Assembly: GCA_949282255.1 (NCBI GenBank) | Contig: CASDPA010000001.1 | Span: forward strand, 62,001 to 126,000 | DNA: 64,000 nt | DNA from: an uncultured Spirochaetales bacterium | GTDB lineage: Bacteria; Spirochaetota; Spirochaetia; Sphaerochaetales; Sphaerochaetaceae | Direction: 5' to 3' | Shown here: piece after piece, positions 50,367 through 58,158 of the stretch | Numbering within the stretch: position 1 is the first letter of the stretch | How the letters are laid out: the number at the start of each line of letters is the position of its first letter | Notes under the pieces: generated by a model | What the model was told of the DNA's origin: nothing | Seen by the model: only the letters and a program-made list of their open reading frames with translations | Database searches by the model: none | Position numbers and translations under genes: made by a program

Positions 50367-51097
50367 TTGATGCTGCTGGCTTTGGATCTGAAAACAAAAT
50401 AGCAGGAAAGAAGCAGCAAGAACAAAAGATAGATCGGGTTCCATCCTGTGATGATGGTACCGATCAACATGGGTATGGCGGTAAAAAGAATCGCCAGAAC
50501 CGCGCTTATCGACTTTGCCAGCGGCTGGAAAAACCTGTTGCGGATTATGGAGGCGATCGTAAAAAGAAGAATGATAGAAATTACGACCGTTATTGTCCTT
50601 ATATAGTTGAAATCGAGCTTTTCCTCCAGCACATCCTGTGCTGCGATATGCGGTATGCTTTGCTCAACAACAGGCAGGTCTTCGACATTCTCATCGCCAG
50701 ACATAACCTCTTCTTTTATTTGTTCCGTCTCCTCAAAAGTCTCCGGGGCCACCTCGATTATCGGGATATCCTTAACCATCATGTCCTGTGGTGCATCAGG
50801 CAGGAGGATGGAGCCGCTTATCTGGTCTACAAGATCGCGCGCAGTCAGATTCTCCTGGACAACAGTTTCCACGTCCTCTTGGACAACAGCTTCCTCCAAA
50901 GGGAGAGCTTCCTGGACCGGGATTTCTGTTTCCTCTTCAACAACCTCATCGGATATGCTCTCAGGAATCTCTACCGCAGCCACCTCCGGCTGCTCGATTT
51001 CAACGGTTTCAGGCATATCCTTTACAATCTCTTCCGTTGTAGAACAGGATGCAAAAAGAAAAATAACGAGTATGAAAAGGATGAAATACTTCTTCAT
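50357..51097 (-). CDS. Acidic lipoprotein with C-terminal membrane helices
   Basis: 246 aa. Lipoprotein signal with lipobox FLFASC (Cys 18), a very acidic Glu/Val/Pro-rich stretch (about residues 19-160) without recognised fold, then hydrophobic helices near the C-terminus (about 170-195 and 205-238). A lipid anchor plus C-terminal membrane spans is unusual: the acidic part would be a periplasmic arm held at both ends. Function unknown. An apparent sRNA/terminator unit lies upstream on the same strand. Confidence 0.65.
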   Translation of the reverse strand: MKKYFILFILVIFLFASCSTTEEIVKDMPETVEIEQPEVAAVEIPESISDEVVEEETEIPVQEALPLEEAVVQEDVETVVQENLTARDLVDQISGSILLPDAPQDMMVKDIPIIEVAPETFEETEQIKEEVMSGDENVEDLPVVEQSIPHIAAQDVLEEKLDFNYIRTITVVISIILLFTIASIIRNRFFQPLAKSISAVLAILFTAIPMLIGTIITGWNPIYLLFLLLLSCYFVFRSKASSINYR

Positions 51098-51184
51098 ATG
51101 AGCCGCTCACAAAACCTTTAACATGATTATCCCCATAAATCAACCTAGCTAAAATAAAAATACACAAACTCAACACAAGGTGAC

Positions 51185-51277
51185 AAAAAAAACCGCTGGA
51201 AACCAGCGGCAACCTCCTTGTCCCGAATCAACGGGGTGCTCTAATTCTGCATGCAAGAACAATCAGTACAGCTTTTG
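51185..51277 (-). ncRNA. Candidate small RNA or leader with strong terminator
   Basis: Minus strand: promoter-like TTTAGA-N17-CATAAT (51283-51311), then about 85-90 nt ending in CCGCTGG-AAA/TTT-CCAGCGG hairpin (51193-51209) and eight T. It contains a CCCG-TTGATT-CGGG hairpin and GACAAGGAGG. It does not belong to the phosphohexomutase gene, which has its own terminator at 51415. May be a free sRNA or an attenuator of the lipoprotein gene at 50357. Confidence 0.45.
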
Positions 51278-51414
51278 AACATTATGATTTTCGCATGGTT
51301 TTTTCTAAAATGCAAATTAATTTTTAAATATAATTGAAATTTGTTCTCTAATTTTTCTTTTTTTTACTCCTCATCCATCATAAATATGTCCAATAACATG
51401 CTGCCGGAGATCAT
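51210..51414. other. AT-rich intergenic remainder
   Basis: No gene recognised besides the sRNA candidate; long A/T runs between 51300 and 51365. Confidence 0.3.
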
Positions 51415-51442
51415 AAAAAGCCGGGAGAACCAGCCCCCGGCT
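51415..51442 (-). terminator. Terminator of the phosphohexomutase gene
   Basis: Minus strand AGCCGGG / CCCGGCT stem, then TTTT. Confidence 0.8.
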
Positions 51443-51455
51443 TAGAAAAAGATAA

Positions 51456-53249
51456 TCAGGAACAGATCATCTGATCGGCACGCATGACCATGGAACGCTG
51501 CCAAGCAAGGAGCTTGTCGTGAAGGGCCTCGTTGTCCCCTTTCACATCCGCCATCACTCGCATTACAGGTTCTGTCCTGGATTTGCTCAGCCATATATAA
51601 GCAACAAAATTGCCATTCTTATCATTAAAAACCACCTTGTAGCCGCCGGTAGAAGGCCTGCTCCTAAAATCAGGGCCAAAGCCCACCGTCTCCACAATAC
51701 CCTCCATCTGCCTTACCTGCCAGGATGCGATTCCATCGGTAAGATATCCTTCCACTTCCTTTTCCAAGATGCTTTCATATGCAAGTTTGAGCTCGTCAAA
51801 ATCCTTGCTTTTGATTTTCAGCACCGCATCCTTGCTGAAAGCAGGCGTCGTGGTGTATTTGGGCAATGCATCGATCAGGCTCTCAAGCGAAACCTCATCC
51901 GTATGACTTATTCCCAGCTTGGATAAAAGGAAATCATAGAGTCCAGGAATGGAATAAAGCTTGGCGATGCTCATGATCGAATTCATCGGATCGCGGACCT
52001 TTGCCGGATGGGTGATGTTTCCTCCATTGCTACCCTCGCCGCAGATATGGACCTGGTAACCTTCTTCATCGCGTAGCTTCTGCGCAAGGGTGACGACATT
52101 CGCCTCCCCCACATCGGAACGGAACACCCTGACATTGAATTTTTCCGCCACCTCATCGATCATCGAGCTGGTGGGGCCATTTACCGCTATGGCAGGACGC
52201 TTGTCGCCGGCCATCACCTGATGCGCGATGTCGATCGTGGCAACCAACGCAAAAACTTTCTGGGCATTCAGGATCTGCGCCTTTCCTGTTTTCTTTTCCA
52301 AGTAAACAAAATTGCCACGATCCCCGTCATTGTCTGGAACATAGCCGAGGATATAGCTCGGATCCTTCTTATGCACCTCCTCAAGGGTTTTTCTGCAAAG
52401 CTCGAGATTCTCACCTTCAGGAACAATGGCATGGGCTATCTGCCGCGGCTGAGCGTTCACAGCCCACACCTTTGCACCCATCTTGTTTAAATACGGGATA
52501 TCGATCGAGGCGCTGCGTGCAGAGCCGTTCATTTCGGCAACGATACCGAATGGAATACGGAAAAGCTTATGTGCTGTTGCGATCCTGAGCACAAACTGCC
52601 TGTAATAATCAAAAGCCCTCAGCTTATCATCATCATGCTTCATGAGCGTCTCGGAATATATATCCTCATCGCACTTGCAGGAAAGCTCCATTGCTGTTCT
52701 CACAACGCCAGCAGATTCTATCTTCTTTTTGAACACAGGGATTATCTTATCGATGATATCCTTGTTATAGACTCCTCCATTGGAGCCGAATTTGAAGCCG
52801 TTGTGTCCAACCGGGTTATGGGAAGCGGAAATATAGAAAAAGCCATCATATCCGGCATTCGAATATGCCATGATCTCTGGAGCGGATGCAAAGAAAAGAT
52901 GGGTCACCTCCGCATTTAAGGCAATCATCGTCCTAACCACGACATCGCAAAGAGCCTCTCCTGTGGGACGGGCGTCGATTCCAACAAGGATCCTGGGCCG
53001 CGGACAACCAAGATACTCGATGAAGGTTCTGGCGACGGTGGAGGCTATAACCAGATCGGCATCCGAAACCTCTCCTGAAAAATCCTCCTCATCCATGCTT
53101 TTTGCAAATACGGCTCTCCAGCCTGAAGCGGAAAGTATATACTTTTGAATCGTGATGCGAACATCCTCATCGGTTGCGGCACATCCTTTCAGCGGATCTT
53201 TTGAAGGATCGGCAATAAAGAAACCTGTTAATCTGTCAAAGTATTTCAT
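51456..53249 (-). CDS. Phosphoglucomutase/phosphomannomutase family
   Basis: 597 aa, alpha-D-phosphohexomutase. Interconverts hexose 1- and 6-phosphates. The phosphoserine loop ISASHNPVGHNGFK (near residue 140), metal-binding loop PDNDGDRGNF (near 300), and C-terminal phosphate-binding region (RTEPVMRVMADV, near 560). Sugar specificity not determinable; longer than the typical ~460-aa enzyme, in the range of the large PGM type. With pullulanase it could channel glucose-1-phosphate. ATG 53249 has no ribosome site; TGA-TAGAAT lies 7 nt upstream (leaderless-type). Divergent from gntR. Confidence 0.88.
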   Translation of the reverse strand: MKYFDRLTGFFIADPSKDPLKGCAATDEDVRITIQKYILSASGWRAVFAKSMDEEDFSGEVSDADLVIASTVARTFIEYLGCPRPRILVGIDARPTGEALCDVVVRTMIALNAEVTHLFFASAPEIMAYSNAGYDGFFYISASHNPVGHNGFKFGSNGGVYNKDIIDKIIPVFKKKIESAGVVRTAMELSCKCDEDIYSETLMKHDDDKLRAFDYYRQFVLRIATAHKLFRIPFGIVAEMNGSARSASIDIPYLNKMGAKVWAVNAQPRQIAHAIVPEGENLELCRKTLEEVHKKDPSYILGYVPDNDGDRGNFVYLEKKTGKAQILNAQKVFALVATIDIAHQVMAGDKRPAIAVNGPTSSMIDEVAEKFNVRVFRSDVGEANVVTLAQKLRDEEGYQVHICGEGSNGGNITHPAKVRDPMNSIMSIAKLYSIPGLYDFLLSKLGISHTDEVSLESLIDALPKYTTTPAFSKDAVLKIKSKDFDELKLAYESILEKEVEGYLTDGIASWQVRQMEGIVETVGFGPDFRSRPSTGGYKVVFNDKNGNFVAYIWLSKSRTEPVMRVMADVKGDNEALHDKLLAWQRSMVMRADQMICS

Positions 53250-53256
53250 ATATATG

Positions 53257-53265
53257 ATTCTATCA
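53257..53265 (-). promoter_or_regulatory. Extended -10 of the phosphohexomutase gene (leaderless-type)
   Basis: Minus strand TGA-TAGAAT, then 7 nt and ATG 53249. Confidence 0.45.
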
Positions 53266-53348
53266 CAAAGGACAGGATGTTAGAAAAAAGTTTTACGCGC
53301 AAAAACAAAATCGAGAAAGCATCCGATTCAAAGCCTCCGGCCATAGTA

Positions 53349-53365
53349 AATACTTTCAAAGTATT
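53349..53365. promoter_or_regulatory. 17-bp palindrome, candidate GntR operator
   Basis: AATACTTTCAAAGTATT, perfect palindrome about an odd central C, 13 bp before the gntR start; a further AAAGTATA half-site follows at 53368-53375 and overlaps the -10 region. It suggests autoregulation. Confidence 0.55.
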
Positions 53366-53378
53366 ATAAAGTATAGCC

Positions 53379-54155
53379 ATGGATGTAAATATGCAAACAG
53401 TGCTGAGAAAAAAGCCAAAGAACAAAACCATACAGGTATCCAACAGCCTCGAACAGAAGATACTTGACCATGAATATGGAATCGGAGAGCTGTTGCCGAG
53501 CCAGCATGCACTTGCAGAAGAATACAACGTATCTCCAAGATGCATAAGGGAAGCCTTCAAAACCTTGGAGACGAAAGGCCTGATAGGTGTCAGCCAAGGG
53601 AAGAAAGCTATTGTCAATTCGGATAACCTGAATGCAATAGTGGAGAATCTTTCGGCCTCCATGTTCAGCCAATACAAGCTGAGCAAAAAGCTTCTGCAGG
53701 ATTTGTTGGAAGTCAGGACGAACCTGGAGGTATCTGCGGCAAGAAACCTTTCCAGAGATGATAAGCGAAGTATAACAGTAAAGCATCTATATCAGAAAAT
53801 CGAAAAGATGGAACAGCTGGTCAGTCAGCTGGAAAAAGACTTTTCCCAGGATGCATGCAATGAATTCAAGCGTATCGACTACGAATTCCATAACCTGATA
53901 ATGCAATCAAACAACAATATCATCCTCAATACGATCATGAAGAACATGGAGCCCCATCTCCTATTCATCCTGATGAAGATCGATGAAAGCGTTCCGGAGC
54001 TGAAAAGAAAGACAAACGACTACCGTTATCTCACAGAATCGATAGACAGTGGGAATACCGATCTTGTTGTCGCATTGACACTGACCAGCACCACAAAACT
54101 CAATAATGAATTCAATAAATTGAACCTGCCAGATGAAAACCATCCTCTCTCTTGA
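53379..54155 (+). CDS. GntR family regulator, FadR/FCD subfamily
   Basis: 258 aa. Winged helix N-domain (about residues 12-80: LEQKILDHEYGIGELLPSQHALAEEYNVSPRCIREAFKTLETKGLI), then an all-helical FCD effector domain (DLLEVRTNLEVSAARN, RIDYEFHNLIMQSNNN and HLLFILMK). FCD regulators typically respond to small organic acids or sugar acids. The start is ATG 53379, with little room for a ribosome site. Its last 23 nt overlap the ABC ATPase gene, so both are one unit; the regulator may respond to, or control, that transporter or the divergent phosphohexomutase gene. Confidence 0.88.
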   Translation: MDVNMQTVLRKKPKNKTIQVSNSLEQKILDHEYGIGELLPSQHALAEEYNVSPRCIREAFKTLETKGLIGVSQGKKAIVNSDNLNAIVENLSASMFSQYKLSKKLLQDLLEVRTNLEVSAARNLSRDDKRSITVKHLYQKIEKMEQLVSQLEKDFSQDACNEFKRIDYEFHNLIMQSNNNIILNTIMKNMEPHLLFILMKIDESVPELKRKTNDYRYLTESIDSGNTDLVVALTLTSTTKLNNEFNKLNLPDENHPLS

Positions 54156-54909
54156 ACATGCCTTTGTGAGGAGGGATGGAAAATATATCCTCACCGATGC
54201 AAGCCTTAAAATAGAAAAAGGCGGCCACATTGCAATCGTAGGACCGAACGGGGCCGGAAAATCCACACTTATCGATGTGCTTTCCCGAAGCATATATCCA
54301 CTTGCGCTTGATGAATATGTCCACGAGGCTTTTGGTGAAAGGAAATGGATCGCTTCCGAGCTGAAAAAGCTTATCGGGGTCGTCAGCGAGAGGAATGCCA
54401 ATTTTCTAGATACTCCCTATACGGTGCGGGAAATCGTATGCTCTGCGCTCTATTCTTCCCTCGGGTTCGATTTTCACCACAAGGTGGATGATGCGGATTG
54501 GGACAAAGCGGATGAACAGATACGAAAGGTCGGGTTGCAGGCTAAAGCTGATATGCCGATGAAAGTGCTTTCGTCCGGAGAGAAACGAAGAGCGCTGCTG
54601 GCGAGAACGAATATGACGGATCCTCCTCTTCTGCTTCTTGATGAGGCATCTTCCGCCCTCGATTTCCCATCAAGGGCGGATTTAAGGGAGCTTGTCAGCT
54701 CATATGCAAAAGACAGAACGATAGTCATGGTGACACATGAGCTGAGTGAAATCATTCCGGAAATAAACCGTATCATACTCATGAAGGATTCAAAAATCGT
54801 AATGGATGGCAAGAAAGAGGAGGTACTGACGGAATACAATCTCAGCAAGCTGTACGGACGTAAGGTTTTCTTGTCTGTGAACGATGGGATATATACTGCC
54901 TGGTGCTGA
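54133..54909 (+). CDS. Stand-alone ABC transporter ATP-binding protein
   Basis: 258 aa. Single ABC domain: Walker A GPNGAGKST, Q-loop replaced by VVSERNANFLD, signature LSSGEKRRALLART, Walker B LLLLDEASSALD and H-loop VTHELSE. Resembles the YlmA/ModF-like class of ATPases. No permease gene is adjacent, so it may serve a distant permease or act in a non-transport role. It starts inside the end of gntR. Confidence 0.85.
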   Translation: MKTILSLEHAFVRRDGKYILTDASLKIEKGGHIAIVGPNGAGKSTLIDVLSRSIYPLALDEYVHEAFGERKWIASELKKLIGVVSERNANFLDTPYTVREIVCSALYSSLGFDFHHKVDDADWDKADEQIRKVGLQAKADMPMKVLSSGEKRRALLARTNMTDPPLLLLDEASSALDFPSRADLRELVSSYAKDRTIVMVTHELSEIIPEINRIILMKDSKIVMDGKKEEVLTEYNLSKLYGRKVFLSVNDGIYTAWC

Positions 54910-54930
54910 TATTTCCATACAAAAAATATC

Positions 54931-54957
54931 CAAAACACATGGTTTTGATAATATAAT
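54931..54957. promoter_or_regulatory. Inverted repeat and -10 before the flavodoxin-like gene
   Basis: CAAAAC-ACATG-GTTTTG (54931-54947) immediately followed by TATAAT (54952-54957); candidate operator over the spacer of the promoter. Confidence 0.4.
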
Positions 54958-54975
54958 ATCCAAAAGGAGGACTGG

Positions 54976-55518
54976 ATGAGAGCCAATATTATTTTCCACT
55001 CCATTTCCGGCAATCTTTACATCATGGCGGAAACCTTCAAGGAAAAGCTTACAAAAAACGGAATCGATGCGCGTATCTATAAGATAGAGGACCCAGACCT
55101 TCACGTGCTTGCCAATGAAAGGAACGACGTGAACGAATATTACGAAGAGATAATGGAACTGCCGAAGGCTACAAACGAGAAGCTTTTGAGCGCGGATTTG
55201 ATCATGCTCGGCATACCAAGCCGTTTCGGCATGCCCACTGGGGAAATGAAGGAATTTCTGGACAGGACCTGGCCGCTTTTCCAGTCATCAAGCCTGAAAG
55301 GCAAGAAATTCTACCCATTCTCCACCTCCACCATCAGCTACAAGGATGCATTGGATGCGATAGAGGCAGTTGAGAACTGGGCCGATCTCATGGGGCTTGA
55401 GTGCATAGACTTCCCTCCATATACCCATAAGGATGGAGATATGATGCCGAGAAGACCGGGCGAGGAGATGGAAAAGGAAGCTGAACGTTTCGCCTCCCTG
55501 GTGAAATCACTTCTTTGA
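54976..55518 (+). CDS. Flavodoxin/WrbA-like FMN oxidoreductase
   Basis: 180 aa. Flavodoxin fold: the FMN phosphate loop FHSISGNLYIMAETF near residue 8 and the second loop GIPSRFGMPTGEMKEFLDRTW near 78 (as in WrbA 'GTPTRFG.M...M..F.D'). Probably an NAD(P)H:quinone or iron reductase; the electron donor is unknown. AAAGGAGG lies before ATG 54976. Its last 12 nt overlap the 3' end of the convergent ParB-like gene. Confidence 0.85.
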   Translation: MRANIIFHSISGNLYIMAETFKEKLTKNGIDARIYKIEDPDLHVLANERNDVNEYYEEIMELPKATNEKLLSADLIMLGIPSRFGMPTGEMKEFLDRTWPLFQSSSLKGKKFYPFSTSTISYKDALDAIEAVENWADLMGLECIDFPPYTHKDGDMMPRRPGEEMEKEAERFASLVKSLL

Positions 55519-56409
55519 GAATTTTCCCCAAATGAACTGAAAATATCTTCTGATCATGCTGTGCCGGCTTTCCTTTTTCATAGCCGTTGCAGCATCTTTT
55601 ACAGACAGATCATTATTTTTCAGATTTCTTTTCATATCATCCCAATAACGTACAAGCCACATATAAAGGTCGCCCTCGGTCTGCCCGGGAAATTGAAATA
55701 GTATGTGTTCGCACCTTATCGCATCCACGATCGGCCGATATACGTTCTTATACCAGGATACGGCAGCATCCTCAAAAGGAATCTCCTCTTTTTTACCCTG
55801 ATTGATGTAATACTTATGTACAAGTATATGGTTCACCATTTCAGGATAAGATCCGGGAGCTGTGAATACGATCTCGCCCATAGGAAGATAGGAAGGCTTA
55901 TATTGCTGGATGAACTGATTGCGCTCATAATTGACGACCCTGCGTTTGAGAGTCTTCATCGTCATCCCTTCCTCCAACGGTATCTGGCTGTCAAGCTCGA
56001 CGACCTCTGCATCTATGAATTCGACACCTTGCGACTTTGCAACAGAAACACGGTGGTTACCGTCTCTGACAAAATACCAGCCCCCAAGCGAGAATACGGA
56101 AATCGGGGGAAGAATTATATCGTTGACAAGCGCCCTGTCAACGCTTTCCCAGCGGTTTCTCAGCATTTCCCTCTTCGGATAGAAGGCAGAGGAGAAATCA
56201 TGGTAACGTCCCTCTGAACCGATTATCTTGTTGACAGGAATGCATTGCATCCCTTTATAGGTCTCGCTTTTCGGCTTGATTATGCTCGTCACCTCATAAA
56301 AGGAAAGAAGGTCGGAATTCTTCCAGGTAAGATGGGCCATGAGGCTCTGTATCCTCGCCCGCGATTTTGCTTTGGAAAAATCCTCAGCTGTTGAATCCAT
56401 GGCACTCAT
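55507..56409 (-). CDS. ParB-like/DUF4032-type protein
   Basis: 300 aa. N-terminal ParB/sulfiredoxin-like module with the active-site-type motif WYFVRDGNHRVSVAKSQG (near residue 115), then a C-terminal part of about 150 residues typical, as I recall, of DUF4032 proteins, ending basic (IRRYFQFIWGKFSKK). 'GNHRV' is the family hallmark, suggesting nucleotide or phosphate chemistry rather than chromosome partition. Unknown role. Last gene of a five-gene operon starting at the PNP gene; 4-nt overlap with the phosphoesterase gene. Confidence 0.65.
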   Translation of the reverse strand: MSAMDSTAEDFSKAKSRARIQSLMAHLTWKNSDLLSFYEVTSIIKPKSETYKGMQCIPVNKIIGSEGRYHDFSSAFYPKREMLRNRWESVDRALVNDIILPPISVFSLGGWYFVRDGNHRVSVAKSQGVEFIDAEVVELDSQIPLEEGMTMKTLKRRVVNYERNQFIQQYKPSYLPMGEIVFTAPGSYPEMVNHILVHKYYINQGKKEEIPFEDAAVSWYKNVYRPIVDAIRCEHILFQFPGQTEGDLYMWLVRYWDDMKRNLKNNDLSVKDAATAMKKESRHSMIRRYFQFIWGKFSKK

Positions 56410-57074
56410 AATCCGCCTCCCAAAAACTCGTCCTCGATAATATGGTTTTTATAAACATTCACAACTTTTGTCTCGTTATATAGGATTTCACGGGGTGCAT
56501 TCATATCATCAAGATGCACATGTCCATGCAGAAGATACCTTGGCTTGTACTTGTCCATGAATGATAAAAAACATTCGAATCCCCTGTGGCAGAGATCCTC
56601 CCCATCTCCCAATCCCCGCGGAGGAGCGTGGGTTACAAGTATATCGAGATATCTGCCGTATTTTTTCTTATTGTAGATAAGGAAAGGAACCAACTTCCTG
56701 ATTCTCCTTCTCATCTGGCTCTCCGTATATTGGCTGTCCCCATAATTGTAGAGCATGGATCCACCAAGACCGGCGATAAGCAGATTGTGGCGTTTCAGGT
56801 TCATCACCCTGTTCTCCAAAAGGGTACCACCGCCTATTGGCAGTGACAGGGAATAGATATCGGTCTTTTTTTGGACGTTCCTCGCAAAGTTGTCCAGATT
56901 ATGGTTTCCATAGACATAATAGACGTCTTTTTTCAATATGGTCTCGATATAATCATAATAACGGAGCGGAAGATCTCCTGCGGATATGACGAAATCCACA
57001 TCCTTATAGCGTAGCGGCGCCTGCAAGGAATAGATCAATGTATCGGTCGCATCAGAAACACATAGGATTTTCAT
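56406..57074 (-). CDS. Metallophosphoesterase
   Basis: 222 aa, calcineurin-like phosphoesterase fold. Motifs: VISAGDLPLRYYDY (GD), VYGNHNLDNF (GNHN), LVTHAPPRGLGDG and LLHGHVHLDD (GHxH). The first D-x-H motif reads SDATD, so the usual His is replaced by Thr, a point that may alter metal binding. Substrate unknown. Overlaps both neighbours by 4 nt in the PNP operon. Confidence 0.82.
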   Translation of the reverse strand: MKILCVSDATDTLIYSLQAPLRYKDVDFVISAGDLPLRYYDYIETILKKDVYYVYGNHNLDNFARNVQKKTDIYSLSLPIGGGTLLENRVMNLKRHNLLIAGLGGSMLYNYGDSQYTESQMRRRIRKLVPFLIYNKKKYGRYLDILVTHAPPRGLGDGEDLCHRGFECFLSFMDKYKPRYLLHGHVHLDDMNAPREILYNETKVVNVYKNHIIEDEFLGGGL

Positions 57075-57736
57075 TTCAGCAAATACCCGTTGTCCACAAC
57101 CAGAGTCTGTCCGTAAATCCCCTTGCTTGAAGCAAGAAACAGCACAGCGGAGGCAATATCCTCCGCTTCTACCATACCACTAAAGACCGAATGTTGTGAA
57201 TACATGGTCTCAAGAGGGGTCGAAAAAAGCCTCTCTGCTTTTATAAGGCCTGGAGCGACGGCATTGACCCTCAAGCCCGTCTCCATGGCAAGGCTCCTTG
57301 TATAGGCGCTGACAAAACCCTTGGAGCCGTCGTAATGGGCTGTCGAACCAAATCCTGGATGAAGTGCATTGATGCTTGAGATGTTCACAATGGCACCAGA
57401 GCTTTTCTTCAACAGAGGAAGAACAGTCTGAGTCATTTTAAACAATCCGGTGATATTGACATCGATCACCGCCTGAAAATCCCCATCACAAAGGGTTTCT
57501 TGGCTTCCTTCGGTAAAAATCCCTGCATTGTTCACCAAAAGATCCAATTCATCGATAGAGGAAAGAAAAGAGTAATCACCTTTTTTAAAATCGAAACGAA
57601 AAAGCCGACCGAAAGGAAAATCCTTTTTCAAAGGATCCCTTGCCGTCCCATAGACGGCATAGCCATTGCTATGAAGCTTTTCCGAAATTGCATAGCCCAA
57701 TGTGCTCAAGGCTCCGGTGACAAGCGCGTACATCAC
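57071..57736 (-). CDS. Short-chain dehydrogenase/reductase
   Basis: 221 aa, classical SDR. NAD(P) motif VTGALSTLGYAIS, LLVNNAGIF, catalytic Ser in IVNISSINA and YxxxK in HYDGSKGFVSAY. Substrate unknown. 4-nt overlaps with both neighbours. Confidence 0.88.
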   Translation of the reverse strand: MMYALVTGALSTLGYAISEKLHSNGYAVYGTARDPLKKDFPFGRLFRFDFKKGDYSFLSSIDELDLLVNNAGIFTEGSQETLCDGDFQAVIDVNITGLFKMTQTVLPLLKKSSGAIVNISSINALHPGFGSTAHYDGSKGFVSAYTRSLAMETGLRVNAVAPGLIKAERLFSTPLETMYSQHSVFSGMVEAEDIASAVLFLASSKGIYGQTLVVDNGYLLK

Positions 57737-58158
57737 ACATGCTCCTTCAAAATGGGAAAACGTTTGATAATATCATCTGCAACCTCATGATAATCCTCAT
57801 CTCTGTATCTTGGACTCATGACAGTGGAAAAGAGGGCATAAGAGCCGGAGAGCAGGAACGTGGTCTGCACCATCCCCTTCCTTACAAGGGAGAACCTATG
57901 CTCTTCATCCAAAATCCTCTGCTCATGAGTTCCTGTATCCGGATCGCAAATAATCTGCATGGCACGCCCTCCCTCCAAGAAGAACCAAGCCTCATCGTTA
58001 TCAAGGATATGAGCCTTGGAATAGCTTGAGGAAGTTATCAGGTAATAGATACAGCCGCTGTTTGCCCCAAAAGTGGAAAGAAAGCGAAAATATCCGCCTT
58101 CCCCATGCAAGGGGGAAAGGCAGTATTTTTTTATGAGGCTCTCCGCTTCGCCTACCAT
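57733..58158 (-). CDS. Cupin, DUF985 family
   Basis: 141 aa. Double-stranded beta-helix of the DUF985 type: CLSPLHGEGGYFRFLST, SGCIYYLITSSSYSKAHILDNDEAWFFLEGG, VRKGMVQTTFLLSGSYALFSTVMSPRYRDEDYHEVA. The His and Glu of the usual metal site are partly visible. Function of the family is not settled (sugar or nucleotide epimerase-like folds). Its start overlaps the PNP stop by 7 nt. Confidence 0.8.
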   Translation of the reverse strand: MVGEAESLIKKYCLSPLHGEGGYFRFLSTFGANSGCIYYLITSSSYSKAHILDNDEAWFFLEGGRAMQIICDPDTGTHEQRILDEEHRFSLVRKGMVQTTFLLSGSYALFSTVMSPRYRDEDYHEVADDIIKRFPILKEHV

